Shown here: positions 1 through 7,179 of the stretch, in pieces
Layout: each line of letters starts with the position of its first letter
How positions within the stretch are numbered: position 1 is the first letter of the stretch
From: JANOGU01 sp964499865
GTDB lineage: Bacteria > Pseudomonadota > Alphaproteobacteria > Rhodobacterales > Rhodobacteraceae
Assembly (NCBI GenBank): GCA_964499865.1
Contig: CAZCPY010000087.1
Span: 1-12,961 of the forward strand
DNA length: 12,961 bases
Direction: 5' to 3'
Notes under the pieces: model-generated
Seen by the model: only the letters and a program-made list of their open reading frames with translations
Told to the model about the DNA's origin: nothing
The model's database searches: none
Translations under genes and position numbers: made by a program

Positions 1-28
1 GGCGGGGGCGGGGCGGGCGGGGGCGGGG
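1..28 (+). repeat. G-rich tract with G-quadruplex potential
   Basis: The first 28 bases consist almost only of G runs of 3 to 5 separated by single C bases (pattern GGGGGCGGGGCGGG and so on). Four or more G runs of at least three with 1-base loops satisfy the usual G-quadruplex pattern on the plus strand. If the leftmost minus-strand frame is a real gene, the tract is simply the complement of its Pro/Ala codons, so a regulatory role need not be assumed. Confidence 0.55.
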
Positions 29-78
29 TCATCGTCCCGTGTGGTAAGGTCGCGGCGGGGGCCGCGCAAGGCGGTCAT
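1..78 (-). CDS. possible N-terminus of a protein cut by the left edge
   Basis: From an ATG at 78-76 the minus strand stays open to the window edge for 26 codons. The start reads MTALRGPRRDLTTRDDD and continues into a Pro/Ala-rich stretch (PAPARPAPA). Third positions are almost all G or C, as in the real genes of this window, and an acidic run followed by a Pro/Ala linker is a common N-terminal style in high-GC bacteria. No Shine-Dalgarno sequence precedes the ATG, and 26 codons of GC-rich DNA can be open by chance. No family can be named. It would be a separate gene in the same direction as the operon, about 165 bases beyond the regulator's stop. Confidence 0.3.
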   Translation of the reverse strand, partial: MTALRGPRRDLTTRDDDPAPARPAPA

Positions 79-149
79 CCGGCGTTCGCGGGGACACCCG
101 CGCCGCGGTCGGCGCTGACCTCGGTCGCCGACGGTTCCGGCCGTCCTGC

Positions 150-241
150 CGCCCGCCGGTCCGCGCGACCGGGGCGAGGCGCCGCGGGGCCTGACCCCTC
201 GCCCCGCGCCGTCCGCAGGCCCGAGCGCCCGCCGGTCCGCG
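150..241. repeat. 16-bp perfect direct repeat downstream of the regulator
   Basis: CGCCCGCCGGTCCGCG occurs at 150-165 and again at 226-241, 76 bases apart, in the non-coding stretch following the regulator's stop codon. The first copy is followed by GCGACCGG-like sequence that forms a 6-bp hairpin (156-161 with 167-172); the second runs into the end of the regulator gene. With this base composition a 16-base identity is notable but may only reflect local duplication. Confidence 0.5.
183..208 (-). terminator. GC-rich hairpins downstream of the operon, no U-tract
   Basis: An 8-bp perfect inverted repeat (183-190 with 201-208, arms CGCGGGGC/GCCCCGCG, 10-base loop) lies about 37 bases past the regulator's stop on the minus strand. 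Two more perfect 6-bp hairpins follow at 156-172 and 87-102. None has a T run, so these are not canonical intrinsic terminators. They may end transcription with Rho or protect the 3' end of the long operon message. In such GC-rich DNA short stems also arise by chance. Confidence 0.3.
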
Positions 242-244
242 AGT

Positions 245-1018
245 TCAGCCGGGTCCGGTCCGCCATCCCGCTTCGGGCGATTTCTCCGCGGCAATCCGCT
301 GGTACAGCGCATTGGCGCGCGTGAGGTGATCCCGCATGGCGCGTTCTGCCGCATCCGGGTTCCGGTCCCTGATGGCGCCGAGGATCGCCGTGTGCTCCTG
401 CAGCGTCAGCTGTTCGGTTCCCGGAAGGCGCACGAGGTCGCGGTAGAATTCGGCCAGCCAGCCCATCATCGCCTCGCTCAGGGTCGGAAAGATGGAATTG
501 CCGGTGATGCGCGCGATTTCGCCGTGAAAGCGCATGTCGCAGCGCACGAACTGCGCCATGTCGGGCAGGCTTTCGCGCTGTTCCCGCAGGCGTTGCGCCA
601 GGGTCTCGATGTCCGATGCGGTGGCCCGGTCCACGGCCAGGCGGACCATGGTCACCTCGAACAGAAGGCGCGCCTCCTTGAGGTCGGCAAGGCCGCTTTC
701 CGACGACCGCAGGATGCCGCTCGTGGTCATCGACATCGAGGTCAGCAGGTTCGCGAAGGTCGGTGCCGCCACGCGGGCCCGTTCGCCCTGCACGAGGCGG
801 ATCAGCCCCATGCGCGCCATGTTCTGCAGCGCCTCGCGCACGGCGGGCCGGCCCACGCAGTAGCGGTCCGACAGTTCGCGTTCGGCCGGAAGCGAATCGC
901 CGGGGCGCAGGCCGTCTTCCTCGATCATGCCGATGATGCGGTCCATGACCTCCTGGTAGAGGCGGCGGCGTTCGATCGGTTCCTTCATCATGCGCGGGAC
1001 AACCTGAGCCTGGGGCAT
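245..1018 (-). CDS. GntR-family (FadR/FCD) transcriptional regulator, NanR-like
   Basis: A 257-residue DNA-binding repressor/activator. Residues 17-85 are a winged helix of the GntR type, with PAERELSDRYCVGRPAVREAL around 44-64 and the wing motif VQGERARV at 76-83. Residues about 112-240 form an FCD ligand domain. Its expected metal ligands are visible: D161, H165, H209 and H231. The GRPAVREAL and GERARV stretches and the C-terminal domain are most like NanR, the sialate regulator of E. coli, but no sialate gene is nearby, so the effector is probably an apiose-pathway intermediate. It is the last gene of the operon, 60 bases after a permease, so it is likely made from the message it controls. 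No convincing ribosome-binding site precedes the first ATG; Met10 or Met11 are alternative starts. The family call is firm, the ligand is inferred. Confidence 0.9.
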   Translation of the reverse strand: MPQAQVVPRMMKEPIERRRLYQEVMDRIIGMIEEDGLRPGDSLPAERELSDRYCVGRPAVREALQNMARMGLIRLVQGERARVAAPTFANLLTSMSMTTSGILRSSESGLADLKEARLLFEVTMVRLAVDRATASDIETLAQRLREQRESLPDMAQFVRCDMRFHGEIARITGNSIFPTLSEAMMGWLAEFYRDLVRLPGTEQLTLQEHTAILGAIRDRNPDAAERAMRDHLTRANALYQRIAAEKSPEAGWRTGPG

Positions 1019-1042
1019 TCGACCGGAGACGTTAGCGGGCCG

Positions 1043-1075
1043 GGCGCGCGCAATCCAGCCGGGCCGTCGCGCGCC
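1043..1075 (-). other. hairpin in the gap between permease and regulator genes
   Basis: A perfect 8-bp inverted repeat (1043-1050 with 1068-1075, GGCGCGCG/CGCGCGCC, 17-base loop) fills the 60-base gap between the second permease gene and the regulator gene. There is no T run. It could lower read-through into the regulator, or mark a processing point so that the regulator is made in smaller amount than the transporter. This role is inferred from position only. Confidence 0.4.
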
Positions 1076-1078
1076 ACA

Positions 1079-2062
1079 TCAGCCGACCGGGCGGATCCGG
1101 CGCTTGAGCAGCACCCGCATCCGTTTCTCGCGCACGCCGTCGGCCAGGACGGCCAGCAGGATGATCAGCCCCTGCATCATCGGCTGGAGGTAGAGGTTGA
1201 CGCCGGTGAACACGAGGCCGAGCTTGACGGTCTGGATCAGCGTGGCGCCGATCACGGCACCGAAGGCCGAGCCGACGCCGCCGAAAAGGCTGGCCCCGCC
1301 CAGGACGGCGGCGGCGATGACGTCGAACTCGCGGCCCTCGCCGAAGCCCGCGTCCAGGCGGCCGATCTGCGCGATCAGGACGAAGCCTGCAATGGCGGCA
1401 CAGACGGAACTGATGACGTAGACTTTCGCCTCGACCAGCCGGGTATTCACCCCGGCCTTGCGTGCCGCCTCGCGGTCGTTGCCCAGCGCGTAGATCTGGC
1501 GGCCGAAGGTGGTGTGGCCCAGCACGACATGCGCGATGACGGCGATCGTGGCGAAGATGAGGATCGGCGTCGGGATGCCCGCGAAGGACGACAGCCCGAA
1601 GGCGCGGAAGTCGTCGTTGAAGTCGAAGGCGGTGGAACTGGTCAGCCAGGTGCCGAAGCCGCGGAACAGGAACAGCGTCGCCAGCGTGACGATGAAGGGG
1701 ATGACCCGCAGCCAGACGATGAAGACGGCGTTGATCAACCCCATCGCCAGCCCCGCCGCGATGGCCACGGCAAAGCCCGCCGGCACCGGCACGCCCAGCT
1801 CGCGCATGACGTAGCCCGCGACGAGGGGGGCCAGGAACATGACCGACCCGACCGACAGGTCGATGCCGCCGGTCAAGAGCACGAAGGTCATGCCGATGGC
1901 GGCGATGCCGATGAAGGAGGACTGCTTGACGATGTTGGCCAGGCTTTCCGGCATCAGGAAGGCCGGGGCCTGCAGGCCGTAGTAGATCAGGACTGCCGCG
2001 AAGATCAGGTAGGTCGCGTGGCGCACGGCAAGATCGGTGGCGCGTTCGGACAACGTGGTCAT
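1079..2062 (-). CDS. sugar ABC transporter permease (RbsC-like), second of two
   Basis: A 327-residue inner-membrane permease of the ribose/xylose/galactose (CUT2, RbsC-like) type. It is strongly hydrophobic with about eight to ten membrane segments. Family landmarks are GMTFVLLTGGIDLSVGSVM near residue 60, the cytoplasmic coupling loop GRQIYALGNDREAARKAGVN near residue 190 that contacts the ATPase, and VLGGASLFGGVGS near residue 255. Its ATG overlaps the stop of the ATPase gene by 4 bases (ATGA), which implies translational coupling. It is clearly different from the permease encoded upstream of the ATPase, so the channel is probably a heterodimer. The likely substrate, D-apiose or a related branched sugar, is inferred from the neighbouring enzymes. 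Confidence 0.93.
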   Translation of the reverse strand: MTTLSERATDLAVRHATYLIFAAVLIYYGLQAPAFLMPESLANIVKQSSFIGIAAIGMTFVLLTGGIDLSVGSVMFLAPLVAGYVMRELGVPVPAGFAVAIAAGLAMGLINAVFIVWLRVIPFIVTLATLFLFRGFGTWLTSSTAFDFNDDFRAFGLSSFAGIPTPILIFATIAVIAHVVLGHTTFGRQIYALGNDREAARKAGVNTRLVEAKVYVISSVCAAIAGFVLIAQIGRLDAGFGEGREFDVIAAAVLGGASLFGGVGSAFGAVIGATLIQTVKLGLVFTGVNLYLQPMMQGLIILLAVLADGVREKRMRVLLKRRIRPVG

Positions 2063-3558
2063 GCCATGGCCTCCCGGAAGGCGAGCGACAGGATGCGTTC
2101 GCGGTCGAAGTCGGGGCGGGCGACTTCGCCCGTCACCTCGCCTCGGTTCATCACCACGATGCGGTCGGCCATGCCCAGAAGCTCGTCAAGCTCGGACGAG
2201 ATCATCAGGACGCCGCCGCCTTCGGCGGCCAGGCGGTCGATCAGGGTGTAGATCTCGAACTTGGCACCGACATCGACGCCCCGGGTCGGTTCATCCAGCA
2301 TGAACAGGCGCGGCGCGGTCATCTGCCACTTGCCGATCACCACCTTCTGCTGGTTGCCCCCCGACAGCGCCTTGACCGGCTGGGTGCGGATGTCGCCCGC
2401 CTTGATCGTCAGGTCGCGCCGCGCGCCTTCGGTGCGGGCGGCGATGGCGGGTTCGTCGAGCAGTGCAAGCGGCCCGCGCCCGAAGCCGCGCAGCGACACC
2501 AGCGCCAGATTGTCGGCGATCGGCGCCTCCATCATCAGGCCCTCGTCGCGGCGGTTCTCGGTGACGAAGGCCATGCCGGCGGCGATGCGCGCGGCGATGC
2601 CGTCGGGCACCGGCGCGCCGTTCAGCGCGACCGAGCCCGCGGCACAGGGGTCAAGCCCGAAGAGGATGCGCGCCAGTTCCGACCGGCCCGCGCCCATCAG
2701 GCCGAACAGCCCGACCACCTCGCCCGCCCGCACCGTCAGCGACACGTCCTGCAGGACGCCGGGCTGCGTCAGGCCCCGCACCTGCAGCACCGTCGCGCCG
2801 CCCGGGCCTGCGGTCCGGGGCGGGAACAGCCCGCCCAGGTCGCGCCCGATCATCGAGCGGATCATCCGCGGCACGTCGAAGCCGTCGACCGGCCCGCTGT
2901 CCACCAGCCGCCCGTCGCGCAAAACGCCGATGTCATCGGCCAGCCGCTGCACGTCGCCCAGGATGTGGCTGATGTAGATGATCGTCCGCCCCTCGGCCCG
3001 CAGCGTGGCGATGGTGTCGAACAGCCGCGCCGTCTCGCGCGGGGTGAGCGAGGTCGTCGGTTCGTCGAAGATGATGAGCTGCGCCTCGTTGTGCAGCGCC
3101 TTGGCGATCTCGACCAGTTGCCGTTCGCCGGGCGACAGGCGGCCGACCGGCGTGTCCGGTGCGACCTCCAGCGCGAGGCGCTTCAGGATCTCGGTGCTGC
3201 GGCGGCGGATGGCCGGCCAGTCGATCAGGCCGAACCGGCGGGGGAAGCCGTCGATGTAGAGGTTCTCGGCCACGGAAAGGTTGGTGAAGAGGTTCAGTTC
3301 CTGGTGGATGAAGGCGATCCCGCTGCGCGCGGCGTCGCCCGCCGATTGCGGCGCGTAGGTCTGGCCGCGCCAGCGCATCGCGCCGCTGCTGGGCTGGACC
3401 ACGCCGCCGATCATGTTCATCAGCGTGGACTTGCCCGCGCCGTTCTGCCCGATCAGCCCCAGAAGCCGCCCCTCGGCAACCTGCAGCGTCAGGTCCGAAA
3501 CGGCGGGCACCCCGAACCAGGACTTGCCCAGGCCGTCCAGCGACAGAAGGGCGGTCAT
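2059..3558 (-). CDS. sugar ABC transporter ATP-binding protein (RbsA-like, two domains)
   Basis: A 499-residue cytoplasmic ATPase with two fused nucleotide-binding domains, the normal size for the RbsA/MglA/XylG family. Domain 1 has Walker A GQNGAGKST (37-45), a divergent signature LSPGERQ (141-147) and Walker B LIIFDEPT (161-168). Domain 2 has the usual degenerate Walker A GLMGAGRSE (286-294), a canonical signature LSGGNQQK (398-405) and Walker B LFMLDEPT (418-425). Only domain 1 carries a full P-loop lysine, as is typical. I chose the ATG at 3558 because it overlaps the upstream permease stop by 4 bases and gives the expected start MTALLSLDGLGKSW. A longer open frame reaching back to 4515 runs through the permease gene in another frame and is not real. 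Confidence 0.95.
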   Translation of the reverse strand: MTALLSLDGLGKSWFGVPAVSDLTLQVAEGRLLGLIGQNGAGKSTLMNMIGGVVQPSSGAMRWRGQTYAPQSAGDAARSGIAFIHQELNLFTNLSVAENLYIDGFPRRFGLIDWPAIRRRSTEILKRLALEVAPDTPVGRLSPGERQLVEIAKALHNEAQLIIFDEPTTSLTPRETARLFDTIATLRAEGRTIIYISHILGDVQRLADDIGVLRDGRLVDSGPVDGFDVPRMIRSMIGRDLGGLFPPRTAGPGGATVLQVRGLTQPGVLQDVSLTVRAGEVVGLFGLMGAGRSELARILFGLDPCAAGSVALNGAPVPDGIAARIAAGMAFVTENRRDEGLMMEAPIADNLALVSLRGFGRGPLALLDEPAIAARTEGARRDLTIKAGDIRTQPVKALSGGNQQKVVIGKWQMTAPRLFMLDEPTRGVDVGAKFEIYTLIDRLAAEGGGVLMISSELDELLGMADRIVVMNRGEVTGEVARPDFDRERILSLAFREAMA

Positions 3559-4682
3559 CGCGTCCGCTCCCGCATGATCCGGGACCGCAGCACGTCGAGC
3601 AGGGCCGCCGCAAGGATCACCGCGCCCTTCACCATGTCGACCTGGAAGGCCGACAGGTTCATCGCCCCCAGCGCGCTGGACAGAAGGACGAAGAAGAACA
3701 CGCCGAACGCGGTCCAGATGATCTTGGCCTTGCCGCCGAACAGGCTGGTGCCGCCGATCACCGCCGCGCCGATCACGTCCAGAAGGAAGGTGCCTTCGCC
3801 CAGCGTCGGGCGCCCGGCCTCGAGCCGCGCCGCGTAGAGGATGCCGCCGATCGCCGCGCAGACGGCCGAGACGACGAAGACCAGCACGATGACGCGCCGC
3901 ACCGGCACGCCGGAAATCTCGGCCGCCTTGCGGTTCAGGCCGATGGCGAGGACCTGGCGGCCAAAGACGGTGCGGTTCAGCAGCACATGTGCCAGGATCG
4001 CCATCGCGACGGCGACGACCATCGGATAGGTGACCAGCGAAAACACCTCGCGACGCGGCAGTTGCGAGGTGTCCTTGGCGCCGAAATAGACCGAGATGAT
4101 GTCTCCCTTGCCGAGTGCGATGTAGCTTTCCGGCAGTTGCGCGATGTTTTCCGACTGGGTGAGGTAGATGGCCAGCGCGCTGATCGTCATCATGCTGACC
4201 AGCGTGACCATGAAGGCGGGCATTTCCAGCACCGCGACCAGGAGACCGTTCAGAAGCCCGATCAGCGCGGCCAGGGTGAGCATGACGATGATCGCGATGG
4301 CAACGCCCCCGGTGACGCCGGCAAGCGGGCCGCCGGTCTCGGTGATGACGCTGCCCCAGAGCGGGGCCTTGGACAGGACCACCGGGTCGGCAACCAGCGT
4401 GATGAGTGCCGCCCCGATCACCGAGGTCAGCGCGATCACCGCGCCCTGACTGAGGTCGATCCCGGCGATGGCCAGCACGAAGGTCTGCCCGATGGCGACG
4501 ATCAGAAGCGGCCACATGTTCGAAAGGATGTTGACGGCATTGCTGGGGGTCAGCAGCGTTGGCAGGAAAGGTGCCAGAACTGCAAGGAACGCCAGCGACA
4601 TGTAGAGCACGAACCAGTCCGACAGGAACAGGTCGGCGGCGCGGTCGGCCGGGCGTCGCGGCGGCGCGGAGGAAACGGTCAT
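3555..4682 (-). CDS. sugar ABC transporter permease (RbsC-like), first of two
   Basis: A 375-residue inner-membrane permease, longer than the usual 320-340. The extra length comes from a hydrophilic N-terminus (MTVSSAPPRRPADRAADLF) and two polar insertions between membrane segments, one near residues 95-120 (around PLWGSVITETGGPLAG) and one near 200-220 (around KGDIISVYFGAKDTSQLP). Family landmarks remain: IGQTFVLAIAGIDLSQG near residue 65, the ATPase-contact loop GRQVLAIGLNRKAAEISGV near residue 245, and VIGGTSLFGGKAK. I start it at the ATG at 4682; the longer frame to 4814 would run through the end of the binding-protein gene. Its stop overlaps the ATPase start by 4 bases. The extracellular insertions may bear on how it meets its binding protein. 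Confidence 0.92.
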   Translation of the reverse strand: MTVSSAPPRRPADRAADLFLSDWFVLYMSLAFLAVLAPFLPTLLTPSNAVNILSNMWPLLIVAIGQTFVLAIAGIDLSQGAVIALTSVIGAALITLVADPVVLSKAPLWGSVITETGGPLAGVTGGVAIAIIVMLTLAALIGLLNGLLVAVLEMPAFMVTLVSMMTISALAIYLTQSENIAQLPESYIALGKGDIISVYFGAKDTSQLPRREVFSLVTYPMVVAVAMAILAHVLLNRTVFGRQVLAIGLNRKAAEISGVPVRRVIVLVFVVSAVCAAIGGILYAARLEAGRPTLGEGTFLLDVIGAAVIGGTSLFGGKAKIIWTAFGVFFFVLLSSALGAMNLSAFQVDMVKGAVILAAALLDVLRSRIMRERTR

Positions 4683-4708
4683 GCGTCTGGATTCCGGTGC
4701 TGGAAGTC

Positions 4709-4739
4709 GGGTCCGGCCGCGGGAGTGTCGGCCGGACCC
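4709..4739 (-). other. stem-loop between binding-protein and permease genes
   Basis: A perfect 10-bp inverted repeat, GGGTCCGGCC at 4709-4718 and GGCCGGACCC at 4730-4739, with an 11-base loop, lies in the 67-base gap after the binding-protein stop. No T run follows, so it is not a canonical terminator. Stem-loops at this position in sugar ABC operons are known to protect the upstream message and allow much more binding protein than permease. That role is inferred here. Confidence 0.65.
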
Positions 4740-4749
4740 TGCGGAGCGG

Positions 4750-5751
4750 TCACTTGTCGAGGAAGCCTTCCGACAAGAGCACGCAGCCCCACATGTCCAT
4801 TTCGCGCTCGGCAAGGTTGGCCTGGGTCAGGGCAAAGCCCGGATCGGGGATCACCTCGTTCGGCTGGGCGTTGCCGGATTCGACGGCCTTGAGGATCGCG
4901 GTCATCGCTGACTCGGCCTCGAAATACAGGTCCTGCACCCCGGTGGCCGAGACGTAGCCTTCCTTGATCAGCTTGCAGGCGGTGGCGTCGCCGTCCAGAC
5001 CGGCGAGCGGGATATGGCCTTCCTCGCCGACCTTCTTCCACATGCCGCGCGGCTCCAGCACCGACCGGATCGTCGGGAACAGGAAGTCCGACGAGGTGAA
5101 CATCAGGTCGATGTCCGGGGTTGCCGTGACGGCGGCCTCGAGGTTTGCAAGCGCGGTCGCGGCGTCCCATTCCGAAGCCACCTCGATCACGTTGAAGCGG
5201 TCGGCGTATTTGTTGATGGCCGCATAGAAGCCGTCCTTGCGGCCCACGGCATTCGGGTCACCGAGGTCGCCCACGATGATCAGCGCATTCAGCTTCTCGT
5301 CGCCCGTGGCCTTGGCCAGCGCCTGTTCCACCACATAGTCGGTGGCCGCCTCGGCGATGGTGGCGTTGTCGGCGACCACGATGATGCCCTTGGACAGGTC
5401 GGTCGGCGGGCGGTTGAACACGGCGATGGGCGTGTCGGCGGCCTGCGCCTCGTTCACGATGGTCACGGCGCTTTCGCCGTCCTGCGGGATGACGATGATG
5501 CCGTCGACGCCCTGGGCGATGCAGTCGCGCACCTGTTCAAGCTGCCGGTTGGCGTCCTCGTTGGCGTTCTTCTCGATCACCGTGTGACCGGCTTCGGTCA
5601 GCGTGGTGGTGATCGCCTTGTGGCCGGCCACCCAGAACTCGGTCTCGAGGTCCTGGAAGGCAAAGCAGATGGTCGCGGCCTGCGCACCCGACCCGAAGGT
5701 CGCGCCTGTGGCCATCAGCGCCAGCGTTGCGGTGGTCTTCAGCAGCTTCAT
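4750..5751 (-). CDS. periplasmic sugar-binding protein (RbsB-like)
   Basis: A 333-residue periplasmic binding protein of the ribose-binding type (Peripla_BP_4 fold) that would deliver substrate to the two permeases. The N-terminus is a signal peptide: Lys at 2 and 5, a hydrophobic core, and an AQA cleavage site at 23-25. There is no lipobox cysteine, as expected for a freely soluble Gram-negative protein. The mature part begins ATICFAFQDLETEFWVAGHK and contains DCIAQGVDGIIVIPQDGES and FNRPPTDLSKG, which belong to the ligand-binding face in this fold. A strong ribosome-binding site (AGGGAGGA, complement of 5756-5763) lies just upstream of the ATG, stronger than at neighbouring genes, which fits high production. 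RbsB-type proteins specific for D-apiose are known from apiose loci; specificity here is inferred. Confidence 0.93.
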   Translation of the reverse strand: MKLLKTTATLALMATGATFGSGAQAATICFAFQDLETEFWVAGHKAITTTLTEAGHTVIEKNANEDANRQLEQVRDCIAQGVDGIIVIPQDGESAVTIVNEAQAADTPIAVFNRPPTDLSKGIIVVADNATIAEAATDYVVEQALAKATGDEKLNALIIVGDLGDPNAVGRKDGFYAAINKYADRFNVIEVASEWDAATALANLEAAVTATPDIDLMFTSSDFLFPTIRSVLEPRGMWKKVGEEGHIPLAGLDGDATACKLIKEGYVSATGVQDLYFEAESAMTAILKAVESGNAQPNEVIPDPGFALTQANLAEREMDMWGCVLLSEGFLDK

Positions 5752-5791
5752 GGTATCCTCCCTGTGAAAGCTGTCTTCGGTGGTCTTCCGG

Positions 5792-7179
5792 CTACGCGAA
5801 CTGCGATTCCGGTTCGGATCGGTCCACCCCGTCGCGCATGCGCACGAAAAGGTCTTCCGGGCCCATCTGGCCGCCCTTGACGATCCAGTCGCAGGCGGTG
5901 TCAGGTGTTTGGAAATGCGCCCTCAGCAGCGGCACGGCCGGGGCGATCCCGGCCTCGGCGGTCATCGCGACGGCCCCGAAGGCGCGGGTGGCAAAGCCGG
6001 AGGTATCGCCGCCCGCGACGGCAAAGCGCGCCGCCGCACCGCGGTCGCGCAACCGGGCGAGGATGCCGCCTATCCCCGATCCCAATGCCTCTGCCGCATC
6101 GCGCGGTGAAACCCCGGCGGCGGTCTGAGCGTCGCGGGCGGCTGCGATTGCGGGATCGTCCGGCCCGCGCGCCGAGGCGAGGATGACGCTGCTTCCCTGG
6201 TGCAAGGCGGCCAGAGCCGCAGCTTCAGCATCGTCGCAGGCCCCCCGCCAGGCCCTGTCGTCGGTGGCAAGGGCTGCGTTCAGCGGGATCACGGCAAAGC
6301 CCGCCGCTTCGGCCCAGGCGATCTGCCGTGCGGTCTCGGGCGAGCAGGAGCCCGATCCGATCACGATCCGGTCCACCGAGCCTGCCGGGCGGGGGCTGGG
6401 CAGAGCGTGCCCGTCGGCCACGGCCGCTGCGACCAGGGCATCCTCGACGCCCTGCGAGCCGATGGCGAAACAGGGCCGTCCGCCGCGCTGCCAGANNNNN
6501 NNNNNGTCTCGCCCCGCAGAAGCTGTCCCGCCGCCATGAGTGACGCGCCGTCCAGAAGATCGACGGCGATGATCCGCGCCCCTGCGGCCTTTTCTCGCGC
6601 GAGCGCGGCGGTGGCATCCGACCGCAGGTCGAGGATGTCGATCAGGCCGACCGGCAGGTCGGTCTGCCGGGCCAGATGCCGCCGGACATCGGCCTCGTGC
6701 ATCGGCGTGACCGGGTGGCGGGACATCGTGGGGTGCCGGTCCAGCCGTGCGATGCCGCCGGGATGGCGCGCAAAGAGCGTGCCGAAGACCTGCCAGCGGC
6801 CGATCCGGGGGGCGGCCACCAGCATCAGGGCGGTCGCCCCGCCTTCGAGGCCGATTTCGGCGGCGCAGCCCACCGATCCGACCCCGGGCGCCGAGTCGAG
6901 GGTCGAACACATCTTGTAGTGGACGATCCCCGCCCCGGTCGCGCGCAGCGCGGCAAGGATGGCGGGCAGCGTCGCGCGCATCCAGTCAGGCCCGCGCGTC
7001 CGGGCGTCGCCGGCGATGCCGATGCAGCGGCGGCCGGCGAAGCGCGCCAGAAGCTCGGGCGTCGGCGGATCGAGGAACAGGACCGAGGCGAAGCCGGAAA
7101 ACTCCATCACCTCCATCACCGCGGCGGCACCGGTGAAGTCATCGCCATACCAGGCAAGGATGGGGGCGGCTGCGGTCAT
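5792..7179 (-). CDS. oiaK: 3-oxo-isoapionate kinase (DUF1537 four-carbon acid sugar kinase family), broken by an assembly gap
   Basis: A sugar-acid kinase expected to phosphorylate 3-oxo-isoapionate to its 4-phosphate with ATP. The first 224 residues before the N gap carry the nucleotide/substrate domain: YGDDFTGA (11-18), HYKMCSTLDSAPGVGS (87-102), GRWQVFGTLFA and LDRHPTMSRHPVTPM (146-160). After the gap about 233 residues carry the C-terminal domain: FAIGSQGVEDAL, AVAGGDTSGFATRAFGAVA and VKGGQMGPEDLF. With exactly 10 unknown bases the two halves are in different frames; a gap length of 2 modulo 3 (for example 8 or 11) joins them. Both halves look intact, so this is an assembly problem rather than a pseudogene. 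The start overlaps the RuBisCO-like gene's stop by 4 bases; the stop is TAG at 5794-5792. The family is certain; the substrate rests on the neighbours. Confidence 0.85.
6496..6505. other. run of 10 N, assembly gap
   Basis: Ten unknown bases interrupt the kinase gene. The flanks translate to AAGQLLRGE upstream and WQRGGRPCFAIGSQG downstream. In this family a tryptophan usually follows soon after a stretch like AAGQLL, so the missing part may be very short. The number 10 looks like a placeholder, since it puts the two halves of an otherwise good gene out of frame. Confidence 0.97.

Noticed and set aside
326..2251. 641-codon open frame on the plus strand
   Set aside because: It lies antisense to the regulator and permease genes, which have clear family motifs. 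The translation is rich in His, Arg, Asp and Gly, as antisense frames of high-GC genes are. It runs through the gap between two genes without any recognisable domain.
2059..4515. 818-residue ATPase with a long N-terminal extension
   Set aside because: The extension is the permease gene read in another frame. The start at 3558 gives the standard RbsA N-terminus and a 4-base overlap with the permease stop.
3555..4814. 419-residue form of the first permease
   Set aside because: The additional 44 residues overlap the end of the binding-protein gene and the hairpin, and do not look like a membrane-protein N-terminus. The start at 4682 is preferred.
5792..7179. oiaK as a true pseudogene
   Set aside because: The only frame change coincides with the 10-N gap. 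Motifs are intact on both sides, so an assembly error is the simpler explanation.
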